Part shown: positions 8,457 through 14,981 of the stretch, one piece after another
Layout: the number at the start of each line of letters is the position of its first letter
How positions within the stretch are numbered: the stretch's first letter is position 1
NCBI RefSeq assembly: GCF_001613345.1
Contig: NZ_BDCE01000057.1
Coordinates: 124,001 to 188,000, forward strand
Reading direction: 5' to 3'
DNA from: Nocardia uniformis NBRC 13702
GTDB taxonomy: Bacteria; Actinomycetota; Actinomycetes; Mycobacteriales; Mycobacteriaceae
DNA: 64,000 nt
Notes under the pieces: model-generated
What the model was told of the DNA's origin: nothing
Database searches by the model: none
Seen by the model: the letters and a program-made list of their open reading frames with translations, nothing else
Program-made: the position numbers and the translations under genes

Positions 8457-9281
8457 ATGCCGTCGGGCAGGATGGTGTCCGTGATCGGGAACCGCAAGCA
8501 GTCCGCAGCCACCGGCACCCGTACGGTGCGTCCGCCGTCGCCGCACCCCTCGGGCGCGACACCGCCGAATATCCCCCTGGAATTTGTGCCCCAGCATGTG
8601 GCACTGGTGATGGATGGCAATGGTCGGTGGGCGCAGGAGCAAGGGTTGCCGCGGACCGCGGGGCATGAGCGCGGGGAGGCCGTGCTCATGGACACCGTCG
8701 AGGGCTGCATCGAGATCGGTGTGAAGTGGTTGTCGGCGTACGCGTTCTCCACGGAGAACTGGCGGCGCAGCCCGGATGAGGTGCGGTTCCTCATGGGATT
8801 CAACCGCGATGTGATTCGGCGCAGGCGCGATGAGATGCACGAGATGGGGGTGCGGGTGCGCTGGGCGGGGCGGCGACCGCGGTTGTGGCGCAGCGTGATC
8901 AAGGAATTGGAGATCGCGGAAGAGCTTACGCAGGACAATACGGTGATGAACCTGACCATGTGCGTGAACTATGGCGGCCGTGCCGAGATCGCCGACGCCG
9001 CACGGGAAATCGCGCGGCGGGTGAAGGCGGGGGAGATCGATCCGGAAAAGGTGTCCGAGGAGACCGTCGCCCGGTACCTGGACGAGCCGGATATGCCGGA
9101 TGTGGACCTGTTCCTGCGGCCCTCGGGTGAGTTCCGCACCTCGAACTTCCTCATGTGGCAGTCCGCGTACGCCGAATTCGTGTTCCAGGAAACACTTTTT
9201 CCGGACTTCGACCGCCGCAACCTCTGGGATGCCTGCCTGGAATACGCCAAGCGCGACCGCCGATTCGGGGCCGTGAAATGA
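8457..9281 (+). CDS. uppS: Isoprenyl diphosphate synthase (undecaprenyl/decaprenyl type)
   Basis: A cis-prenyltransferase that makes the polyprenyl carrier lipid for cell-wall synthesis. Signature segments: VMDGNGRWA with the catalytic Asp, AYAFSTENWRRSPDEV, CVNYGGRAEI and LFLRPSGEFRTSNFLMW. It aligns closely with Rv2361c, including its N-terminal extension. The start is uncertain: ATG 8457, ATG 8472 and GTG 8481 are all in frame; the last has an AGGA about 8 bases upstream. I report the first. The stop overlaps the next ATG (ATGA). Confidence 0.93.
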   Translation: MPSGRMVSVIGNRKQSAATGTRTVRPPSPHPSGATPPNIPLEFVPQHVALVMDGNGRWAQEQGLPRTAGHERGEAVLMDTVEGCIEIGVKWLSAYAFSTENWRRSPDEVRFLMGFNRDVIRRRRDEMHEMGVRVRWAGRRPRLWRSVIKELEIAEELTQDNTVMNLTMCVNYGGRAEIADAAREIARRVKAGEIDPEKVSEETVARYLDEPDMPDVDLFLRPSGEFRTSNFLMWQSAYAEFVFQETLFPDFDRRNLWDACLEYAKRDRRFGAVK

Positions 9282-9682
9282 GCGATCAGACCTCCACCGA
9301 GGAACTCCAGGCCCGCGCGGGCGCCTGTCTGACCCGCTACGAGGTGCCCGTCCGGGTCGAAGACTCTGGCCTGGGCTTCGAATACGACGGCGCACTGTGC
9401 TCCCTGCGCGCCGTGAACCTCGCCCCCGGCCTCGACGTCCTCACCCTGACCTGCGTCCTGGCCTGGGACCGCCCGCAGAAACCGCAACTGCACAAGCGTG
9501 TCGCCGAACGCAATGCCGAACTCCAGTTCGGCTCCATCACCGTGATCGGCCACGACAAACAGGCCGATGTGATCATGCGCTACACCTTCCCGGCCGCGGG
9601 TCTGGAGGACGAAGCGCTCGCGACCATGCTGCTGCTGGTGCTGTCGGGCGCGGGCCGGGCTCGACAGGGTTTGCTGCCGTAG
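9278..9682 (+). CDS. YbjN-like small protein (Rv2360c position)
   Basis: A 134-residue soluble protein overlapping the uppS stop by four bases and so translationally coupled to it. Its pattern (short N-terminal helix, CSLRAVNLAPGLDVLTLTCVLAW strands, then a C-terminal helix) suggests a YbjN/secretion-chaperone-like fold. By position it matches Rv2360c. Function is unknown. Confidence 0.75.
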   Translation: MSDQTSTEELQARAGACLTRYEVPVRVEDSGLGFEYDGALCSLRAVNLAPGLDVLTLTCVLAWDRPQKPQLHKRVAERNAELQFGSITVIGHDKQADVIMRYTFPAAGLEDEALATMLLLVLSGAGRARQGLLP

Positions 9683-9755
9683 GGGATTCGCCGCGCAGGG
9701 CGCTCGCTGCGCAGGGCATCCGCCGCTTGGTCACGCGCTGTGTGAGCATTCGCCC

Positions 9756-9844
9756 CTCGTCATTCCGGCATGCTTTTGGCCGGAATCCACACGGTGTACG
9801 GCAACGACATGGCGTGGATCCCGGCCAAAAGCACGCCGGGATGA
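9756..9844. repeat. REP-like palindromic element, copy 2, with partial repeats after it
   Basis: Left arm begins CGTCATTCCGGCATGCTTTT and right arm ends AAAAGCACGCCGGGATGACG, with a longer loop than copy 1. The terminal block GCCGGGATGACGTGGGTTGT is repeated once more directly downstream (to about 9878), as if part of the element had been duplicated. It lies between the converging uppS operon and the TetR gene. Confidence 0.85.
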
Positions 9845-9918
9845 CGTGGGTTGTTCTCCGCCGGGATGACGTGGGTTGTCCTTCGCTGGATGGCGGGGTG
9901 GTGACTGCCTGGCTAGCT

Positions 9919-10539
9919 TCAGCTGTGGGCGATTTCGTCCACATGCTGATAGTTCGGCAGCAATAGCGCTATCCCCTCGGCGAGATCGTCCGGGCTGGTG
10001 TCACCCAGGATCAGGTGCTGGAGGATGAAGCCGGGTAGGAGTCCCATCAGGGTTTTGGCCACGACCTCGACATCGGCGTCCGGGGGTAGCCAGCCGACAT
10101 CGCGCATACGGATGGCGTATTCGATCCAGAGGCGGCGGATACCGCCGATATTGGTGCGTACGTAGTCGGCGATATTGGGGTCGGTGAGGGCGAGGGCCCA
10201 CGCCTGCGGGATGAGGCGGACCGGCCCGCCGGGTACGGCGAGTTCGGTCACTATGCCGCCGACGGTGCGCATCAGTTCCGGGGGAGTCGGCAAGGGCTCT
10301 TTACGCACGGCTTCGGTGAGGGCGCTGCGGAGTCCGCTGGTGGCCTCGGTGGTCAGCGCGGCGATGATGTCGCCTTTGCTCTTGAAGTAGCGATAGACCG
10401 CTCCTGCCGACAGTCCGGCCTCGGCGAATACGTCCTGCATGGTGGCGGCGTGCAGTCCCTTGCGGGCGAAGCACTGTTGGGCGGCGTCGAGGATCTGCTG
10501 CCTGCGGCGTTCCAGGTGTTCTTCGCTGACTCTGGGCAT
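9919..10539 (-). CDS. TetR-family transcriptional regulator
   Basis: A 206-residue repressor. The helix-turn-helix is at residues 10-55 (QILDAAQQCFARKGLHAATM ... AGLSAGAVYRYFKSKGDI); the C-terminal ligand domain is not diagnostic of an effector. It is divergent from the membrane protein gene at 10643, and the short intergenic region carries palindromes, so it probably represses both itself and that gene. Confidence 0.9.
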   Translation of the reverse strand: MPRVSEEHLERRRQQILDAAQQCFARKGLHAATMQDVFAEAGLSAGAVYRYFKSKGDIIAALTTEATSGLRSALTEAVRKEPLPTPPELMRTVGGIVTELAVPGGPVRLIPQAWALALTDPNIADYVRTNIGGIRRLWIEYAIRMRDVGWLPPDADVEVVAKTLMGLLPGFILQHLILGDTSPDDLAEGIALLLPNYQHVDEIAHS

Positions 10540-10552
10540 AGATCCAAACTAA

Positions 10553-10566
10553 AACGAATATCCGTT
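10553..10566. promoter_or_regulatory. Probable TetR operator
   Basis: AACGAATATCCGTT is a 14-base palindrome with one mismatched pair (AACGxATATxCGTT), 14 bases from the TetR start codon. A second palindrome lies at 10570-10600. Confidence 0.6.
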
Positions 10567-10569
10567 CTT

Positions 10570-10600
10570 GACAAGCTGACAACCCGGTGTCAGCCTTGTC
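10570..10600. promoter_or_regulatory. Inverted repeat in the TetR/membrane-protein intergenic region
   Basis: GACAAGCTGACA (10570-10581) faces TGTCAGCCTTGTC (10588-10600) across ACCCGG. It begins inside a TTGACA box, so a bound protein or an RNA stem here would affect transcription toward 10643. Confidence 0.55.
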
Positions 10601-10642
10601 CCATCAAAGAGAACGAACCTCCGATTTAGTGGGAGCCTCCTG

Positions 10643-11611
10643 ATGAACACCCTCCAGCGCGCCCTCGCCCTCGGTGCCGCCGCTGCTCTCATCCAGGCCG
10701 TCATGCTGATCGCCTTCGCGTGGCCCGCCGTCAATATCGGCCCCCGGGATCTACCCGTCGTCGTCACCGGACCGCAGGCCGCCATGGTGGCCGACAGGCT
10801 GGCCGAGCATGACCCCGACGCCTTCGAAATCACCACCGTCGCAGACGAATCCGCCGCTCGCAAGGCCATCGACAATCGAGATGCCTACGGGGCCATCGTG
10901 ACCGGCGGGCAGCCCCGCGTACTCATCGCCTCCGCCGCGAGTCCCGCTGTGGCACAGCAGCTCACGGCCGTCGCTCAGCAACTGTCCGGTGTGGCCGCCG
11001 CACCCGTCGAGGATGTGGTCGCCGCCGACCCGGATGATCCGCGCGGTGCGGGGTTCGGCGCCATGGTGCTGCCGCTGGTGATGTCCGGAATCGCCGCCGG
11101 TGTACTGCTGTCGCTGCTGGTCCCCACGGTCGGCGCCCGCGTCGCCGGCCTGCTCGCCTTCGCCGTCGTCGGCGGACTGCTCAGCATGGGCATCGTCCAG
11201 GGCTGGCTGTCCATCATCCCCGGTAACTACCTCACGCTGGCCGCCATCGCCGGGCTCGTCTCCTTCGCGGTGGCCGGAACCGTGGTCGGGCTGGCGACGG
11301 TGGTCGGTCGTGCGGGTATCGGACTCGCCGCCCTCACCATGCTGCTGATCGGAAATCCGTTCTCCGCGGCGACTTCGGCCCCCGAGCTGCTCCCGCAGCC
11401 GTGGGGCGCCATCGGCCAACTGCTCCCGCCGGGGGCCGCCGCCACCCTGATCCGCTCGGTCGCCTACTTCGGCGGAGCCGGGGCCGCCGCCCCGCTGACG
11501 GTCCTATTGGTCTGGGCCGCTGCGGCTCTCGCTCTCCTCGGAGTCGGTGCGGTGCGCACCCGCGGCGCTGCCTCGGCCCCCGCCGGCGCCCCGATCCCGG
11601 TCACGGCCTGA
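10643..11611 (+). CDS. YhgE/Pip or ABC-2-type membrane protein
   Basis: A 322-residue protein. One N-terminal membrane segment is followed by an extracytoplasmic stretch (residues about 30-135) and then five or so membrane helices from about 140. This layout resembles DUF3533/YhgE-Pip and ABC-2 permease proteins. There is no adjacent ATPase. It starts 7 bases after GGGAG and is divergent from the TetR gene, which suggests an efflux or envelope function controlled by that regulator (inference). Confidence 0.7.
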   Translation: MNTLQRALALGAAAALIQAVMLIAFAWPAVNIGPRDLPVVVTGPQAAMVADRLAEHDPDAFEITTVADESAARKAIDNRDAYGAIVTGGQPRVLIASAASPAVAQQLTAVAQQLSGVAAAPVEDVVAADPDDPRGAGFGAMVLPLVMSGIAAGVLLSLLVPTVGARVAGLLAFAVVGGLLSMGIVQGWLSIIPGNYLTLAAIAGLVSFAVAGTVVGLATVVGRAGIGLAALTMLLIGNPFSAATSAPELLPQPWGAIGQLLPPGAAATLIRSVAYFGGAGAAAPLTVLLVWAAAALALLGVGAVRTRGAASAPAGAPIPVTA

Positions 11612-11627
11612 GTCGACCGTTCCCATT

Positions 11628-11657
11628 CGTGCCCCGCGCGGAACTGTGCGGGGCACG
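11628..11657. terminator. Hairpin between convergent genes
   Basis: CGTGCCCCGC (11628-11637) pairs exactly with GCGGGGCACG (11648-11657) across a 10-base loop. It sits between the convergent membrane protein gene and zur, so it could serve both. There is no T-run. Confidence 0.65.
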
Positions 11658-11669
11658 AGCGCGCGTAGG

Positions 11670-12098
11670 TCAGCGCTTCCCGTTGGAGCACGGCTTACAG
11701 GTGCCGAACACCTCCACGGTGTGGCTGATATCGCTGAATCCGTGCTCTGCGGCAATGGATTCGGCCCACGCCTCCACGGTCGGCCCCTCCACCTCGACGG
11801 TCCGGCCGCAGTGGCGGCAGACCAGGTGATGATGGTGTCCCTTGGAGCACTGCCGGTACACCGACTCACCGGTATCGGTGCGCAGCACATCCACCAGTCC
11901 GGCATCCGCGAGTGACTGCAATGTCCGGTAGACGGTGGTCAGTCCGATTCCCTCGCCGCGGCGACGCAATTCGTCATGGAGTTCCTGGGCGGAGCGGAAT
12001 TCGTCGATATCGGCGAGCAGGGCCGAGATGGCGCTGCGCTGACGGGTGCTGCGCACCCCGACGGTCTTGGTATCGCTCGTCTTCTCCGTCACGGTCAC
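11670..12098 (-). CDS. zur: Fur-family zinc uptake regulator (Zur/FurB)
   Basis: A metal-dependent repressor of zinc acquisition genes. The winged helix is at residues 15-75 (TRQRSAISALL ... GLTTVYRTLQSLADAG). Structural zinc ligands are Cys94/Cys97 (CRHC) and Cys134/Cys137 (CKPC); a histidine run HHHH at 88-91 belongs to the sensing region. The gene follows smtB with an ATGA overlap, the same arrangement as smtB-furB (Rv2358-Rv2359), so assignment as Zur rather than Fur rests on this context as well as on the motifs. Confidence 0.9.
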   Translation of the reverse strand: MTVTEKTSDTKTVGVRSTRQRSAISALLADIDEFRSAQELHDELRRRGEGIGLTTVYRTLQSLADAGLVDVLRTDTGESVYRQCSKGHHHHLVCRHCGRTVEVEGPTVEAWAESIAAEHGFSDISHTVEVFGTCKPCSNGKR

Positions 12099-12490
12099 CC
12101 CTCCTCGGCGTGTGCGACGGCATCGACCACGATATGTGCCAAATGTTCGTCCACCAGTTCATAGATCACTTCTCGCCCGGTTCGCTCGCCGCGCACCACA
12201 CCCGCGGATTTGAGGATCCGCAGGTGCTGGCTGATCAGGGGTTGGGTCACACCCAGCGTGTCGACCAGTTCGTGCACGCAGCGCGGCGACTCGCGTAATT
12301 GCAGCACGATGGCGATGCGCACGGGCGCGGCCAGTGCGCGCAGCAGTTCCCCGGCGTTGTCGAGAATGCCGCGTGGCGGTACGGGTATCGGCGCGGGCGA
12401 CCGATACGGGTACGGGTCGTGCGGTATCGCGGTCGGGGCCTCTGTATCGATGCGGGAGCGCCGCGTCGGGGCACCGCTGTCGGCGGTCAT
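12095..12490 (-). CDS. smtB: ArsR/SmtB-family zinc-sensing repressor
   Basis: A repressor released from DNA by zinc. The winged helix includes VTQPLISQHLRILKSAGVV. The alpha-5 metal site is intact with the exact SmtB spacing: Asp114, His116, His127 and Glu130 (D-x-H-x10-H-x2-E). A ~40-residue Pro-rich N-terminal extension is present. AAGGAG lies 9 bases before the ATG. It is first in the operon with zur, and a palindrome overlaps its promoter, indicating autoregulation. Confidence 0.9.
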   Translation of the reverse strand: MTADSGAPTRRSRIDTEAPTAIPHDPYPYRSPAPIPVPPRGILDNAGELLRALAAPVRIAIVLQLRESPRCVHELVDTLGVTQPLISQHLRILKSAGVVRGERTGREVIYELVDEHLAHIVVDAVAHAEEG

Positions 12491-12531
12491 CGAACCAACT
12501 CCTTATTGGAAACCGCTGCCATTATGCGGTA

Positions 12532-12547
12532 TGCATAGGTATGCATG
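12532..12547. promoter_or_regulatory. Probable SmtB/ArsR operator
   Basis: ATGCATA-GG-TATGCAT is a perfect inverted repeat 42 bases upstream of smtB, within an AT-rich stretch that includes CATAAT as a possible -10 box. Position and symmetry fit an ArsR-family operator controlling smtB-zur. Confidence 0.75.
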
Positions 12548-12682
12548 TCAAATAGGCGCGCTGAGGAGGCCCCACAAACCTTGGATTCGGCAACGGCCGA
12601 GTGGGTGAAAACATGGTTGTCCGGTACCGATAGGCTGGAGTGAATCCCTTGCAATCTTCCGGACCGGATGGAGAATTCTCGA

Positions 12683-14074
12683 GTGGCACCCAAGTCGAAG
12701 GTGGACACCGTCGCCAACCTCGCGAAGCGTCGGGGTCTCGTGTACCCGGCGGGCGAGATCTACGGCGGCACCAAGTCGGCGTGGGATTACGGCCCGCTCG
12801 GAGTCGAACTCAAGGAGAACATCAAGCGACAGTGGTGGCGGTCCATGGTCACCAGCCGCGAGGATGTGGTCGGCCTCGATTCGTCGATCATCCTGCCGCG
12901 TCAGGTGTGGGTGGCCTCGGGGCACGTCGCCGTGTTCAATGACCCGCTGGTGGAATGCCTGAACTGCCATAAGCGGCACCGGCAGGATCACCTGCAGGAG
13001 GCCTACGCCGCGAAGAACAAGATCGACGACCCGGACACCGTCGCCATGGAGCTCATCGGCTGCCCCGACTGCGGCACTGTCGGCAAGTGGACCGAGCCGC
13101 GTGACTTCAACATGATGCTGAAGACCTACCTGGGCCCGATCGAGTCCGAAGAGGGCATGCACTACCTGCGGCCGGAAACCGCCCAGGGCATCTTCGTCAA
13201 TTACAAGAACGTCGAGACCACCGCGCGCAAGAAGCCGCCGTTCGGTATCGCCCAGATGGGCAAGAGCTTCCGCAACGAGATCACGCCGGGCAACTTCATC
13301 TTCCGCACCCGTGAGTTCGAGCAGATGGAGATGGAGTTCTTCGTCAAGCCGGGCGAGGACGAACAGTGGCACCAGTACTGGATCGACACCCGCATGGCCT
13401 GGTACACGGATCTGGGTATCGATCCGGAGAACCTGCGGCTCTACGAGCACCCGAAGGAGAAGCTCTCGCACTACTCGACCCGCACGGTCGATATCGAGTA
13501 CCGCTTCTGTTTCCAGGGCAGCGAGTGGGGTGAGTTGGAGGGTGTCGCGAACCGCACCGATTTCGACCTGAAGACCCACTCCGAGCATTCGGGCACCGAT
13601 CTCAGTTACCGCGATCAGACCTCCGGTGAGAAGTACATCCCGTATGTCATCGAACCCGCGGCCGGTCTGACCCGCTCGCTCATGGCGTTCCTGGTCGACG
13701 CGTACCACGTGGAGCAGGTCCCCACCGCCAAGGGCACCCTGGAGGATCGCACCGTACTGCGCCTGGATCGTCGCCTCGCGCCGACCAAGGCGGCGGTGCT
13801 GCCGCTGTCGCGCAATGCCGATCTCTCGCCCAAAGCGAAAGATCTCGCGACGCAACTGCGGAAGAACTGGAACGTGGAGTTCGACGACGCGGGCGCGATC
13901 GGCCGGCGCTACCGTCGCCAGGACGAGATCGGTACGCCGTTCTGTATCACCGTCGATTTCGACACCCTGGAGGATCAGGCGGTGACCGTCCGCGAGCGGG
14001 ACTCCATGGCGCAGGAGCGAATCAGCTTGGATCAGGTAGAGAACTACCTGGCCACGCGCCTGCTGGGTGCCTGA
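12683..14074 (+). CDS. glyS: Glycyl-tRNA synthetase (class II, dimeric type)
   Basis: It charges tRNA-Gly. Motif 2 is visible as FRNEITPGNFIFRTREFEQ and motif 3 around EPAAGLTRSLMAFLVDAY; the anticodon-binding domain follows. A CHKRH and CPDCG insertion near residues 95-130 looks like a zinc knuckle. I use GTG 12683, 9 bases after GGAG, which gives VAPKSKVDTV; an in-frame ATG at 12668 lacks a ribosome site. The end of the gene is closed by a strong terminator. Confidence 0.95.
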   Translation: MAPKSKVDTVANLAKRRGLVYPAGEIYGGTKSAWDYGPLGVELKENIKRQWWRSMVTSREDVVGLDSSIILPRQVWVASGHVAVFNDPLVECLNCHKRHRQDHLQEAYAAKNKIDDPDTVAMELIGCPDCGTVGKWTEPRDFNMMLKTYLGPIESEEGMHYLRPETAQGIFVNYKNVETTARKKPPFGIAQMGKSFRNEITPGNFIFRTREFEQMEMEFFVKPGEDEQWHQYWIDTRMAWYTDLGIDPENLRLYEHPKEKLSHYSTRTVDIEYRFCFQGSEWGELEGVANRTDFDLKTHSEHSGTDLSYRDQTSGEKYIPYVIEPAAGLTRSLMAFLVDAYHVEQVPTAKGTLEDRTVLRLDRRLAPTKAAVLPLSRNADLSPKAKDLATQLRKNWNVEFDDAGAIGRRYRRQDEIGTPFCITVDFDTLEDQAVTVRERDSMAQERISLDQVENYLATRLLGA

Positions 14075-14088
14075 AAAAGATCATCGGG

Positions 14089-14122
14089 AAAGACCGGTCA
14101 ATATTGACCGGTCTTTCTTTTT
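14089..14122 (+). terminator. Rho-independent terminator of glyS
   Basis: A 28-base fully self-complementary stem (14089-14116, AAAGACCGGTCAAT and its complement) is followed by CTTTTTG. It begins 15 bases after the glyS stop. Confidence 0.9.
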
Positions 14123-14261
14123 GCTTAATGCCCCAGGAATTCGGGGCATAGCAGAATTTCGAGTATCCGGCTACTCGTGTTAACAACCCATGACCCTCGC
14201 ACTATTTATGTGTATGGGGATCGGCGTCAGGTGCTGTAGCTCTATCTGCCTGAGGTGAGTC

Positions 14262-14975
14262 ATGAGCGAGCGAGTAGTCGGGCCACGTTCGGGCCTGCAA
14301 TGGGTCTCATTGGGGGACAACGGACCATCCGGCTGCCCCGTTGCGCGGTCGACGGCGGCGGTATTCAGATCCTGGGCGGATCGGTATTTGACCCAGCCCT
14401 GTGCTGATTTGGGTCGAGACGGGCCGGTCTGTCCGTACGTCCGACCCTCCATGCGACGGGATCTCCTCTGGCTGGGCCAGGTCCCGGATGCCCATCCGCA
14501 CCGCCGGTGGGTACGCGCCGTTATCGAGGACGCACTCGAGAAGTACCCCGAACTACCTACGGGGAACGGTAGTTCCAGTTCGGTACTGCGCGCGTTGATA
14601 ACGATCTTCCCGAAACTCGATGACTATTCATTGATCGACGATATGCATGCGGAATTCAAGAGCAGTTTCGTGGAACGCGGTTTCATGCTGGGGCAATTCT
14701 ATCCGGGTTGTGATCAACCGGGATTGTGGAACAAGAACTTCCGGCCATTGGACGCTCCGCTACCCATGCTGGTGGTCCGGACGATGATGACGACAGACTT
14801 TCCCTTCCTGGTCGATAAACCGGAATGGATGGACGCCTATGTCCGCAAGTTCGCGCCGATGATTCCGGCGCATGTGCGAGCAGTGGTGGTGCGGCGCTTG
14901 ACCACTCGCGCCGAGACCGTGCCCGCCTACCAGGTGCAGCCGGAGGATTCCGACTGCTCGTCACCCGGCCGGTGA
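14262..14975 (+). CDS. Protein of unknown function coupled to the NRPS (possible DUF6875)
   Basis: A 237-residue soluble protein starting 4 bases after GAGGTGA. Notable motifs are CPYVRPSMRR (around residue 57), ERGFMLGQFYPG and a D-x-P-x-P-M-L-V-V-R-T-M segment. I believe this resembles DUF6875, seen beside natural-product genes, but I cannot confirm it. It ends 6 bases before the NRPS start, so the two are almost certainly one operon and this protein probably acts in making, tailoring or resisting the NRPS product. Confidence 0.65.
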   Translation: MSERVVGPRSGLQWVSLGDNGPSGCPVARSTAAVFRSWADRYLTQPCADLGRDGPVCPYVRPSMRRDLLWLGQVPDAHPHRRWVRAVIEDALEKYPELPTGNGSSSSVLRALITIFPKLDDYSLIDDMHAEFKSSFVERGFMLGQFYPGCDQPGLWNKNFRPLDAPLPMLVVRTMMTTDFPFLVDKPEWMDAYVRKFAPMIPAHVRAVVVRRLTTRAETVPAYQVQPEDSDCSSPGR

Positions 14976-14981
14976 TCGGTC

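Noticed and set aside
12550..12667. Possible T-box or riboswitch in the glyS leader
   Set aside because: No T-box sequence, specifier loop or conserved riboswitch motif could be seen.
12548..13855. 435-codon frame opposite glyS
   Set aside because: Antisense shadow caused by GC-rich third positions.
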